Source: Blastomyces gilchristii SLH14081 (Eukaryota > Ascomycota > Eurotiomycetes > Onygenales > Ajellomycetaceae). Taken from it: a DNA stretch of 64,000 nucleotides. Below are positions 36,600 through 47,383 of the stretch, one piece after another. Location of the stretch: contig NW_003101680.1 of NCBI RefSeq assembly GCF_000003855.2, positions 1,498,976-1,562,975 of the forward strand. Reading direction: 5' to 3'. Positions within the stretch are counted from its first letter, which is position 1, and every line of letters starts with the position of its first letter. The position numbers were made by a program, and so were the translations under genes. The notes under the pieces were generated by a model that worked only from the letters and a program-made list of their open reading frames with translations, was not told the DNA's origin and did no database searches.

Positions 36600-39408
36600 G
36601 TTGGCTGATGTTTCTATGAAAGGGGATGGAGAGATAGTAGGACAGTTTGAGAACAAGTAGGGGGTTCGGTGAGGAGGATCCAATGTTTTGCAGCAAGCCA
36701 TCAAACGTAGGAAGGTACCGACTCCATGGTCTTATTATCGAGTTTGGCGAAACGAAAGCAAAAGATGAGAGTGAAGGAAGCAGAGGAGACGAGTGCGAGG
36801 ACTGGAGATCTAAAAAGGAAAGAGTGGAAGAAGGGCGGAAGAGCGGAGCATGCCAAAACCATTCAAGCTGTTGTGCACAGAGCCGCTGGTTTCGAGGCGG
36901 CCGTCTCTCGCCAATGCGTCAATAATTGACTAGGGAGGAGTGAGTGGCACTCTGCTGAGAGACGAACAACCCTTGATCAGCCACAAAAGTTTATCGAACC
37001 AGGCTAGCGGTAAGTGGACAGGGGAATGCAGAGGAGACAGGTCCATCAACTGAAAGTGGACCTCCTTGAATTCTGCAGGACCCTACAGAGTAGAATACCC
37101 AGAGTATGAGGTAATGAAAAAACGACGGCACTGTATCATCGTCATGGTTGCCGCAACACAGCGCACCATTATGACAGAAGGTCTTGAAAAATAAAACACC
37201 AGGAGAGGACGTCTTGGCGATTCTGTTCAGGGAGACCGACAAGGTAGGTCTAGCTTAGGCTAGCTAGCCATTCGAAGGGAACTGCTGGAACTTCCGTCGT
37301 AACGACCTGGCCAAAGCAACAATACAGCTAGCATCTTGTCACCACTTGTCATGCTCTCAGTCCCGCAGATTACCCAATTACGCACTGTTGGTAATCAGGT
37401 TTCCGTTCCCTTCGAACAACGGCAACCAGTGAACCTGAGTGGAGAAATGACAACAAAGAAGATGGACTGCAATCCAATCAGACGGCGCCCGGGGGCCCGG
37501 CCGGGCGGTTTTACCCAGTCTGCCGAGGATTAGGCCGGAGCTATGGCGAACCCACTGCCCAGCCATGCCCCCAAACCCCAGCTTGTTCTTTTGTAAGGAC
37601 AATTTTTGGAACCGATCGCTCGGGTTTCAGGAATCAACGGCATAAACCGATGAAAAGAATATAACAAGAGATAGTTTCCTGCTGGTAATTTAGTAAATAC
37701 CCCCGGCTTGGGGTGTGATAAGTCATTGGCAAGAATGCTGTTGTCAGGAGACTGACTGCATCCCGGTGATAGAATACCGACCGTCGATCAAACAGCTAGC
37801 CATCCAGCAAAAAATGGAACCACAAGTATTTGGATCTGGAATGTGCCTGTATGGTACAGAGTACTTTTTTTGGAGATAACCTTCTTCGGCCAGTGAAAAT
37901 CCATAGGATTTCTAATTGCGCTTTTCTGAATAGGTATGTACGGAGTAAGTTTGTCACGAATAACAGAAAACTCATGCAAGTCGCTTCCCCCTAAAGTCAC
38001 ACCATGCAGATATTGGCCTGGGCGTCAGCCACCGTTAGGTCTTCGGTATTTTGTTTTAGCGTGCTGTTCCGCAGTATTTTTTACGCCGCGTACATTCGAA
38101 CGTGTATTTTCCCGCTAACACTTTGACTCCTGTGTCCCGAAGGTCGATCTCATTGTGGTTGGCATCGCTTCCCCTCGCATCTCCCTCGCCTCATATCATC
38201 TCACAACCTGTTCTTTTTGGGCAGGGGGGAAGAGCTAGAGAATGTTCAGCTAACTCAGACAAGGGCTGATACACCATGGGCTGGCTGAATTGAATGAAAT
38301 AGCCGTAAAGATAGACATCACAGTTCACAGTTTACCACCGGTTTGGGCAAGACTCCGAATTCCAACAACTTCTTAGTTGAGTTAGTAGGAATAATATATC
38401 TTTTGACCACGGTACTAACATTACAATTCAGTCTAGGGGTCTGGTGGAAAATCTGTCAAGCCTCGCGTGATTTGGCAGCCAGTTTCCATCCCTGGTATTA
38501 TTATGAGAGGTCTGAATGGCATAATGTTTGGTTGATTCGTTGAAGTGGAAGTCTGTGTGTTGTGTGTATTATTCATGATTCGCTGCGGCTTCAAGCTCTT
38601 ACAGAAGAAACCGGGAGAGTAATTCGACGTATCACATCTGTGTGGAAGTCAGGTGTGCTAGGCACATACAGGCCTCACGGCCAGCATGGAGATCTAGAAA
38701 GGCCAATCGTTGCCCTCGGCAAACCACGATCGATGTGAGGAAATCTTGTGCTACCAACAGCTTGGGCCTTGGACTTGGGAATTCGTGGGATGCTGGAGAC
38801 GCGAGAGCCGTGGTGAGGGGATGGAGGCGGCTGGGATGAGTGTAGCTGAGTTAGTTACGGTTGTCACGTGTTGTGCTCCAGCCAGTGGGTGCCGACTCCC
38901 CACGGGTTCCAATTGGGGAGGGGCTGTTACCCCAAACTGGAAGATAATGTACTCCGTACAGAGTAGAAAAATGCAGATATCAGGGCCCATGAAGTTTTTG
39001 CTAGTTACTGATAAATTGGCATCGAAGCGCGAGAAATAAAGTTTCGACCTTACAACAGGGAGGCCCAATTTCATAATTCACCATACTTCGGCAGTGTTGA
39101 TAGAAACTTGTGTGGGGAGCAACTAGATATATATAGTGTACAGAGGTACACGAGCGTAAAATATTTCGTTGGTTGCGGAATTATGCAGAAGTATAACAGA
39201 TAATAAGAATACAACGGAGGGGAAAAAACGGGAAAAAATATTATCTATGACCAAGAGCCCTACTTTTTTTTTTCTTTTTCTCCACAACCCCTAGACCCCC
39301 AAACAAATTAAAATACTAAACGCCATTCGCCATCTCCAAATACCCGGATCCGGGGTAAGGACCTTTAAAAGATCAACAAACCAAAATGTAAACAGCCTGT
39401 GGAACCTA
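36600..39408. other. Intergenic, no supported gene
   Basis: About 2.8 kb between the Clr5-domain gene start and the SWR1 end. TACGGAGTA-type motifs lie at 37939-37947 and (reverse) 38950-38958. Frames are short and non-conserved. Confidence 0.45.
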
Positions 39409-42400
39409 TCACCTATGTCTTTTGATTCGATGTTCTTGTCCCCTTCTCGACTTCCTTTTTCTCTTGTCTGGGGGAAGAACCAAGGGTTCGTCCTTCAGAT
39501 TCCATTCCATAAAACGTAGCAGATAGTCATCAATGTGACCGGATTCAGGTTCTGCCTCGGCTTTGTCTTGTGCAACCTGAGCTGCTGGCGATCCAAGGCG
39601 TGCAGGAGTATTGGCATTTCCTGCATGAGTAACAGATGGTTCGTACTCTTCGCCTTCCGTTGCCATGGGTGTCCCGACTTGGCTGGGTCCGGGCTGGCCT
39701 GGAGTGTGTGGTGCGCTACCCTCCTCGAAATCGCCATCATCTGCATGCTCCAATTCTTTCTCCGCATTCTTTGCAGCATCGATATCTTCTTTATCTTCTG
39801 CCTGTTCGAAGGCTCGAGGGGTTCCGACAACTTTGGTATCAAGAACTCGGTCCATGGCTGCACTCGCTTCGTCATGCCCATCCACAACAGCGTCGGTTAA
39901 CATGCCCCGCACATCCAACTTTTGGAAGTAATCAGTTGTGAATTCGCCTTCCTGGATGATCACATCGTCAAGCATCCGTTTTTGATTGGCCTTGCGTAGA
40001 ATGTTGGATTCAATTGTATACTCAGAAACAAATCGATAGATATGAACATCACGAGTCTGACCAATGCGATGACATCTGTCTTGACATTGCTTATCCATTG
40101 CAGGGTTCCAATCCAAATCGTAGAATATGACTGTATCAGCTCCTGTCAAATTGATTCCTAAGCCCCCTGACCGGCTAGAGAGGATGAAGGCTAAAATTCG
40201 GGTATCATTGTTGAAACGCTCGGTCAGCATCTGTCGCTGCTCCACTTTGGTAGCACCATCAAGGCGAAGATATCGGTGACCATGTATATTGAGAAATTGT
40301 TCCAGGATATCAAGCATTTTGGTCATCTGGGTAAATATTAACGCACGATGACCGCCTGATTGTAGTTTCCTAAGAAGTTTGTCAAGCTGCTGAAGTTTTC
40401 CGCAATCATACTGCAAGAGCCGTTTATCTGGGAACGCGATTGATAGCCGCATCTGTGCCTCATGGAACGGATCATAGTTCGGAACCCTTTGCGCCTTGCT
40501 GAAGTATCGGGACTCGATAGGTGTCAGGGCCGCAGTAGTAATGTCCGACGCAACCGCTGCCGGTGTGACAAAAGCAAACTTCTGTATAATGTTTTCCATC
40601 GCTAGTGACCTTTCATTGAGGGACAAAATCATCGAAGCGAGGACGGGGGATTGACGCGAAAACCAATCAATAAGCGAGCGACGTGGCGGTAAACGTTGGG
40701 ATTTTGACTGGATGCTAATATTGACGTTGAGGAAGTCGATAAGGCTTTTCCCATATAGTGGCCGTTGCCCGTGGCGCTTCGACTCGAAGTACAAGCACCG
40801 CTCCAGCTCCTGCATCCTCATTTTTCGAGATGAATTCTCCATTGATGTCAGCACAGACTTCACAGAGGACCCATCGAATTCCATGCGCCAGTTAGTGCGA
40901 TTATATTGGCGCTCGCGTAGTGCTCTGAGAGGAACAAAGGCCATGATTCGTGATGTGTCGTCCACAAGTCTCCTTGACGCATTTTCTCTTGATATGGGTA
41001 CCAAATTTAAGAAGTCTAAGTCTAATTTGCTCAATGGATCCTCTCTTAACAGGCGGCGTCGAACAAATAACTCCTTGATTTCAAAATCGGCTATCGCAGA
41101 TCTTGGCATCGAGAATGAGGTCATTATCGGTCGCGTCTCGAAAAGATCGGGGTGATTGCAGACCTTCCGCAACTGCATTAAACAGTTTATGATGGAAAGA
41201 TAATTTCCCGATGCTAATGTTTCTTTGGTTTGGGCTCGCGACATGAATCCATCATATAAGTATCGTTGGCGCTTTGATAGCCTGCACGGTACGACATGTT
41301 CAAACTTTGCAGGCATTTGTTTCTCAACATCCACTTTAAGACGGCGTAAAATGTAAGGGCGCAGAACAGTGTGCAATTTCGTAACCACTTTTTTGGCTTC
41401 ATCATCCATGGTTTCCCTTCCGTGTTCGAGAATTTGTTCCACTGGTCGTCGAAACCATTCAGAGAAATTTCGAAGGTCGGCAAACCCTTCGACACCAGTG
41501 TCACTGCCATCAGAGGGCATGAGGAAGAAGAGCAGAGACCATAGTTCGGTCAAGTTATTTTGGAGCGGTGTGCCAGTTAACAGAAGCCTTGCTTTGGTTT
41601 TAAAAGTGAGGAGCGTTTGCCATCGTTGAGATCGGAAATTTTTGATATTATGCGCTTCGTCTAGAACCATGTAATGCCAGTTCCGCCGTTTGAAGGTTTG
41701 TTGATCTTGAAGCACAAGTTGGTACGAAGTAATACAAACATGCCAGCGGTCGTCATCCATCCAACCTTTACGCTTCTGTCTTCGCTCTTCTTGCGAACCA
41801 TAATATGTGAGGATTTTGAATCCAGGACACCACTTTTTGAACTCCATTTCCCAGTTGAGCATTACGCTTGTCGGAACGACCACGAGGTGCGGTCCCCATA
41901 CCTCGTGCTCGACCGCCAAATGTGCCAGTAGCGCTATCGTTTGGATAGTTTTCCCGAGACCCATTTCATCCGCAAGAATGCCGTTGATATTGCTAGTATA
42001 CAAACCCGCAAGCCAATCCAAACCAAAGTGTTGATACTCACGTAGTGTCCCACGTAGAAGGTGCGGGATGGGTGTTTTTATTGGAAGAGATGATTTCGTA
42101 GGCGAACTATCAGCTTGACTCTCATTATAATCGTTCTGGTTTGGTTCATATGAAGAAACCGATTCAGCTTCCGACGGCTTTGTTGTAATCGTTACCGGCG
42201 AAGGCTCGCTGCTAGCATCTCTAATTGGGCGAACATTGATAGAAGCTTGAGATTTGTCATGCTCGCTGATACCATTATCATCAGTTCGAGTAGGTTCGTG
42301 TACGGTCAATTTTTGACTTAGTGGCTCGTGTTCTGTCGACTCGTGCGCTCTCGGTTGATATTCTTGTCCATCTGGCTCGTTTGTCCCATTTGGGACAAGG

Positions 42401-44463
42401 ATGACCTCGTCTTCATCACCCTTCTCTTCCCCGTCTGTTTCAACAGGATCTTGCTTGTGGGAATTACTTCCTTGCTCAACTTTGTCTATTTTTGTGGTAA
42501 AAAACCCCAATAAACCAGGGCCCTCTTCATCACTGCTACTGGCCTCATCGTCGCCACTTTCATCGGAGAATGAACGATTTTCGTCATTATCACCCATGTC
42601 ATCTTCCATGTCCGTCGACTCTTCGTCGCTATCATCTAGCAGCACCGAATCAACTTCATCTAAGTTTGCTACGCCTTGTCCTGTATCACTTGCAGATGTT
42701 GAAAATGGATCTTCCATTTTGGTGTTTGATTCCATGTCAGGAGAGGCATCACGGGCGGATATCAATGGGTCTCGCGGCGAACGGCTTGATTTAACATCAA
42801 CTCCAATGTTACTCGAAGTAAGATGCGCATACTTAATACGAAGTTCTTCTGCCGTCAAGCCTTCGTCATCGTTAATTTCGCCATCGTCATCCCCTTCACT
42901 CTCAGATGCCGTCGACATATTACTTTCATCCTCTGTTTCGTCGGTGCTAGATTCATCTGACTCCGAGCCCGTTTGAACCTCAGACTGGCTCTCCTCGATT
43001 TGAGAATCGTCCGGTCTATCCGGTCTCCTCATTTCAAACAACAAAGTGGATTGTTTGATAGCCTTGTTTAACGCAAGTTGATCCTCTGCCTTTCTCTGTT
43101 CCTCCCATCGGGCCAAACGAGCTTTCTCCACCTCTGCACGAACCGCATCAAACTGACGCTGCAAATCCTTAACAAGTTGTTTACGTTTCTGACGCATTTC
43201 TTCCTGCTGTTCCCTTAATATATCCTCTGGGTGTTTATTTCGCTTCCTCCACACTTCGGCACACCATTGAGCAAATAGTTTTGCTAGGTGTCGATGCTGC
43301 TTGCGTTCCTTATCGAGCAATTTCTTAAAATACAAGGCATGGGCGATAAGGTAATCTTGGTGGGAGTATTGGGCGGGAGGTTCTTCCGCCGGATCAGTCA
43401 TATAACGAGAGCAGCGTTCTTTACTTAGTAGTTGGCCAGGCTGCCCCGCTTCCCAAACCCTCGATCGCATGCGAGCCTCTGCAAGCGCAGCCTCAGGAGT
43501 GGAGAATCCCACTTCATCGTCTGTTGCAGCTTCATTTTCTATCCATTCACGAAATGACGAGTATTTCCTATCCGGTAGAACATGGGATGGATGCTGGGTA
43601 GCTAGAGACGGCATTTTGACTTTAAACCGCAGTCTTGGTAACATCGGACCCGAATTCCCTCCGGCCTCCTGTCGCTCTGAAACCTCGGTCCTCCGACTTC
43701 TTCCACTTGTAGTCGCATGTTTTGCAGCCACAGGAGACGTCTCCGCAGAGGTAACATGGCTTCGGTGAGACCTGGGGGTACTCCTCCCGTTCGTAAGAGT
43801 AGTGGACTTGTTATGGGAACCAGACGTAGCTAGACTAGGAGCTCTGTTTCTCGACGACCCGTTTTTAGAAACGGAAGTTTGGGTATTTTGTTGTTTCGCG
43901 AGTAGGACTCTGGTACTCGGGCTTCGTAGAGAATCTTTCCTGGGAGAAGTAGTTTCAGTACCATTAGTAGTGACCTTTCCTGTAGACAAACGCCTCCCAT
44001 TCGTTTCAGATTGGGATGCCATCGCGACCAACGGAGAATTCCCATGTCGCGAAACGCGAGTTGGCTTCGATCGGTTCACGTAGTCCTGGTGTGCAGAACG
44101 GGTATGTCTCTTATCCGACTGAGGCAGCAAATCGAGTGGTACGACGTTTGTCCTAGACGACTTTCGCCTGCCGCCTTCGATGAAGGAGGTGGGCCCATCA
44201 ACCGCCACGCGCTTCCACGGAGGAGATATTGGACGCGGCGTACTTCGGCCAGAGGAGTCTGCAAGTTTCCGCTTTTTGGACGGGGGTCCCGGGAGGGTGT
44301 CGGGCTCCTCATCTTCATGCCTAGGGTTATTAGGAACGGAATCTCCTACAGCGGAATCGGGAGGAGCTTTCGGAGGAGGCGAGCCATCAAGTTCGGCTTC
44401 AGGCTCGGATGTTGCGCTGTCGTGGTGGTGTTGGGACGTGCCTCGAAGGCTGCCGTTTTGCAT
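39409..44463 (-). CDS. SWR1: Swr1, catalytic ATPase of the SWR1 (H2A.Z-depositing) chromatin remodeller
   Basis: A single exon of 1684 residues. The first 350 residues are low-complexity Ser/Arg/Pro sequence. An HSA domain, the docking site for actin and Arp proteins, lies at about 364-440 (YSHQDYLIAHALYFKKLLDK). A long acidic region (DES-rich, about 490-750) is likely to contact H2A.Z-H2B. The SNF2 ATPase lobe starts near 800, with the Walker A motif DEMGLGKTIQT at about 834 and the Walker B motif DEAH near 932. A long insertion separates it from lobe 2 (about 1350-1475: ALIFTQMTKMLDILEQF, then CHRIGQTRDVHIYRF). The split helicase and HSA layout matches Swr1 rather than Ino80. The enzyme exchanges H2A for H2A.Z in nucleosomes. 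The gene is divergent from the NDUFB8-like gene, with 491 bp between the start codons. Confidence 0.95.
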   Translation of the reverse strand: MQNGSLRGTSQHHHDSATSEPEAELDGSPPPKAPPDSAVGDSVPNNPRHEDEEPDTLPGPPSKKRKLADSSGRSTPRPISPPWKRVAVDGPTSFIEGGRRKSSRTNVVPLDLLPQSDKRHTRSAHQDYVNRSKPTRVSRHGNSPLVAMASQSETNGRRLSTGKVTTNGTETTSPRKDSLRSPSTRVLLAKQQNTQTSVSKNGSSRNRAPSLATSGSHNKSTTLTNGRSTPRSHRSHVTSAETSPVAAKHATTSGRSRRTEVSERQEAGGNSGPMLPRLRFKVKMPSLATQHPSHVLPDRKYSSFREWIENEAATDDEVGFSTPEAALAEARMRSRVWEAGQPGQLLSKERCSRYMTDPAEEPPAQYSHQDYLIAHALYFKKLLDKERKQHRHLAKLFAQWCAEVWRKRNKHPEDILREQQEEMRQKRKQLVKDLQRQFDAVRAEVEKARLARWEEQRKAEDQLALNKAIKQSTLLFEMRRPDRPDDSQIEESQSEVQTGSESDESSTDETEDESNMSTASESEGDDDGEINDDEGLTAEELRIKYAHLTSSNIGVDVKSSRSPRDPLISARDASPDMESNTKMEDPFSTSASDTGQGVANLDEVDSVLLDDSDEESTDMEDDMGDNDENRSFSDESGDDEASSSDEEGPGLLGFFTTKIDKVEQGSNSHKQDPVETDGEEKGDEDEVILVPNGTNEPDGQEYQPRAHESTEHEPLSQKLTVHEPTRTDDNGISEHDKSQASINVRPIRDASSEPSPVTITTKPSEAESVSSYEPNQNDYNESQADSSPTKSSLPIKTPIPHLLRGTLREYQHFGLDWLAGLYTSNINGILADEMGLGKTIQTIALLAHLAVEHEVWGPHLVVVPTSVMLNWEMEFKKWCPGFKILTYYGSQEERRQKRKGWMDDDRWHVCITSYQLVLQDQQTFKRRNWHYMVLDEAHNIKNFRSQRWQTLLTFKTKARLLLTGTPLQNNLTELWSLLFFLMPSDGSDTGVEGFADLRNFSEWFRRPVEQILEHGRETMDDEAKKVVTKLHTVLRPYILRRLKVDVEKQMPAKFEHVVPCRLSKRQRYLYDGFMSRAQTKETLASGNYLSIINCLMQLRKVCNHPDLFETRPIMTSFSMPRSAIADFEIKELFVRRRLLREDPLSKLDLDFLNLVPISRENASRRLVDDTSRIMAFVPLRALRERQYNRTNWRMEFDGSSVKSVLTSMENSSRKMRMQELERCLYFESKRHGQRPLYGKSLIDFLNVNISIQSKSQRLPPRRSLIDWFSRQSPVLASMILSLNERSLAMENIIQKFAFVTPAAVASDITTAALTPIESRYFSKAQRVPNYDPFHEAQMRLSIAFPDKRLLQYDCGKLQQLDKLLRKLQSGGHRALIFTQMTKMLDILEQFLNIHGHRYLRLDGATKVEQRQMLTERFNNDTRILAFILSSRSGGLGINLTGADTVIFYDLDWNPAMDKQCQDRCHRIGQTRDVHIYRFVSEYTIESNILRKANQKRMLDDVIIQEGEFTTDYFQKLDVRGMLTDAVVDGHDEASAAMDRVLDTKVVGTPRAFEQAEDKEDIDAAKNAEKELEHADDGDFEEGSAPHTPGQPGPSQVGTPMATEGEEYEPSVTHAGNANTPARLGSPAAQVAQDKAEAEPESGHIDDYLLRFMEWNLKDEPLVLPPDKRKRKSRRGQEHRIKRHR

Positions 44464-44954
44464 TTCTTGTTAGCTTAAGGACAGGGGCGCAAGGACGCAG
44501 CAGACCCCAACGATCCCAACGAAAACGCGTTCCAAATGTATGGATGTACCATCAATCGATAGCTCGTCTGTCATAAAATTGGCATATAAATTTTGGCATC
44601 GTTATCGGCAAATTTGCGTTGCTGGTGACAAAGAAATGCGTTGCGCTGATGGATTGCGTGTGAAGTGGTTTTTCGCAGACTAGGGAGGCAATTTCCTGCT
44701 AATTTCGCTGACATAAGAATCACATGATCCCCCGCAACATTGAGCCAAACCGCTTCCGGACATCTCATTATTTCCTTGGAACGTTCGGATATGTCGTCGA
44801 TATACACCATTGCATTCTGTGGCCCGCGTTGCAGGATCCAAGCGCGTTGTTTAATCTCAATCCTGTCTGACGAGCCGTCGTGCGAGCCTCTACAGTGCGT
44901 AATACCTAATCAAAAATGCCATTGACCCTACAGCTAACTTCCCCGAACTGTTAG
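44464..44954. promoter_or_regulatory. Shared divergent promoter region of SWR1 and the NDUFB8-like gene
   Basis: The two start codons face away from each other across 491 bp, so both promoters must lie here. An 80-codon minus-strand frame inside it shows no family resemblance. I can name no specific factor site. Confidence 0.55.
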
Positions 44955-45545
44955 ATGTTGTCGAGGCAATTTATGACGGCAGCAAAACTGCCGACAAGGG
45001 TAGTTTGCCGGTTCGCCCGCCCACATGCATCGGTTTCCCAGATTCGATTTGCTTCACAGCCTACGGTCGAAGACCCAGAGATGGTGGGTTGCCGATATTA
45101 TCCTACCTCCTTTACATGAGCTGATCACAGTACCGTACCTTTTCAGAATAACAACTACTACAACCCCCCCGGCCAGAAACGCCAATTCCGCGACCCATAC
45201 GGCGATTGGTGGGATAAGCAGGACCGGAGAAACTTCGGAGAACCTGTTCATGAAGATAATGATATCTTAACTATACTTTCCACGGAAAAATATACGCACT
45301 TCAAGCCCGCCAAAGGCTTCTTCCTGTTGGGATGTGCTGGAAGTTTCGTCCTCATCCTCAGCGGGATTGTCAGCCTGTACTACCCCGATAAACCTAGCGT
45401 GCCACGCACATTCCCAGGTGGACTGGAAAAGGAGCTTGGAGGACCAAACACTGTTCGGGTAGGTTTTGAACATTCCCTCAGCGAGTTAAGGTTCTAGAAG
45501 GCTGACTTTCTGAAGGCTCGTGCACCAGGAGAAGACAAATGGTGA
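44955..45545 (+). CDS. NADH:ubiquinone oxidoreductase (complex I) NDUFB8-like subunit
   Basis: Three exons, 44955-45083, 45147-45458 and 45516-45545, all phase 0, give 156 residues; the last exon is only ten codons. The N-terminus (MLSRQFMTAAKLPTRVVCRF) is basic and fits a mitochondrial presequence. The conserved core reads YYNPPGQKRQFRDPYGDWWD followed by RRNFGEPVHEDNDIL, the hallmark of NDUFB8 proteins. One membrane span (FFLLGCAGSFVLILSGIVSLYY) and a short tail follow. The subunit is an accessory part of the membrane arm of complex I. The gene model was rebuilt from splice sites; the longest single reading frame over exon 1 is in a different frame and is spurious. Confidence 0.9.
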
Positions 45546-47187
45546 TCTTGCTTGGAGGCATTGTATTTGATTTATATGTAAATAAGAGTATTTGTGCCAC
45601 GACGTCGACCAAACAGTCTTTTCTCCTTTGATGCTTGCTGTACTTGCCTTAAATTGAGGCATAAGATGAATCTCTGAACCTCAAGTCCCATTTGACTCGG
45701 TACCCATCTGAGGCACGACAGCTTCTGCCACCAAAAAGAAAAAGTGACTGCGCACAATATGTACTGTGCAGCATGTATGACCTGCACATCTCATCAACCT
45801 TCGACCCATTTTTCCCACAGCTATACTTTTCTAACACACGTGTTGCCATTGTGTGGTGGACATCTATGGCACTTGTCAACTTCACTATCTTTTCCCAATT
45901 GGCATCAAATTATTATAACAATGATTATGTGATACAAACAATGAGGAAGATGAGTTTGCAAGTTAACTCTGGGCCTCCAAGCTATTTAACCTCGTATACT
46001 CTACGTTTTAGTCTAGTCGTTTTTGTCCTATATGTTAGGTACAACCGTATTATGTACACAAGGGCCGTCTGACAACTGTTGCAGCCGGAGGAAAAGTGGA
46101 ATCACTGAACTATTTGCCAGAAGACCTCTGAATAACATGGAGCAAATCTTCCTGTCCTCAGCGAACACAATTGGGATCCAGATCTGCGGAATTGGGAAAA
46201 GAGAACATGGTTTCCATGCACGCCAGAGTGCCATACTTTTCTTGTATTGTAGCCACAGTAGACCCAGATGGGCAACAGATGAAGAGTTGAGTTTCGAGCG
46301 CCAAACATCTAGTTATCCTCAGTATTCAGCACCAGGGCGAAGTTATCGACAGGACTTGGTACTGGATACATGTACATGTACCAATCTAAATCGCTGACTG
46401 GTTTTGGTCAACAAGCCGCAAAAGCAAGAAACGTGCCGTGCCATGTGCAATCAGATAATGTCCATTCCCTTCAAAGAACAGTTTCACAGCTAGCGGGCTG
46501 TGAAGACAGTGCTTGAGCCATAAAAACTTGGCCCAGGGCCAGTATTCGTGATCGTTCAAGTGCAGGGCGTTCCTAAATCTGACAATCAAAACGCATGGCC
46601 GCCGTAAAATTCTCAATTGTGACAGGTCTCGGGCGATGAAGCGTCGGAGTGGAGGCCAAGCACGCAGACGATATCTTGAAGCAGCTTGGCTCCCGTACCG
46701 TTTATTTAGCTATTTAGTTAGTGAATATTAAATAGTAGCACTTACGATGTAATGTAATTAAAGTTGGTGGATGCGACTGATCCTGAAACCACGTCCCGCA
46801 AAACCTTCCCCACCATCAAACCTCACAACACTTAGAATCAATGCAATCAGACGTCGGTATTTGCCAGCTTAACATCTCCTGGTATAGCCAGGGAATTCTG
46901 CATACTCGAAGATCGCAATAAGACCCTGCGCCTTTCTACAGTCACTCGGGGCTGCTGCCAAGTCGCCAGACCAACGACTGTCTCGGAACTGTCAACCTTT
47001 CGTCAGCATCACCACTGCCACTGTAACCTTAAATAGATAAGCAACGTATATTTCCAGCTCTTTGGCTTTCAGGTCCAGCCTCCTATCCAACCTGCACACA
47101 TCATCCTTAATTACTTAAAACACTACTTGTCTCCTTACCGTTTGCTGAGACTCTTCTTCTATTAGCCATCGACCTAACGTTGTACTG
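45546..47187. other. Intergenic, no supported gene
   Basis: About 1.6 kb between the NDUFB8-like gene and the UNC-13-like gene. Only short, non-conserved frames are present on both strands. Confidence 0.45.
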
Positions 47188-47383
47188 CATGACTACGCAT
47201 TTCCCAGCGCCGCAAGCCTGTGAAACCTCGAACGCCCGCATTGAACGCAGATAAGAAGGACGTTTTTATTCCACTTCTGCAGACTTGGCTCCTCGTGCAG
47301 GACTCCATGACTATATCTCTTCTCTCCCGTCGCTCAGCTACCCTCGTTTGGATAGAGAAAAGGGAAACACGTGCTTAGGTCTC

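Noticed and set aside
42401..42976. 191-codon Ser-rich plus-strand frame
   Set aside because: It is the antisense of the acidic Asp/Glu/Ser region of SWR1.
44571..44810. 79-codon minus-strand frame between SWR1 and the NDUFB8-like gene
   Set aside because: It sits in the divergent promoter region and shows no family resemblance.
45025..45270. 81-codon frame over the NDUFB8-like gene
   Set aside because: It is out of frame with the conserved NDUFB8 residues and runs through the predicted intron.
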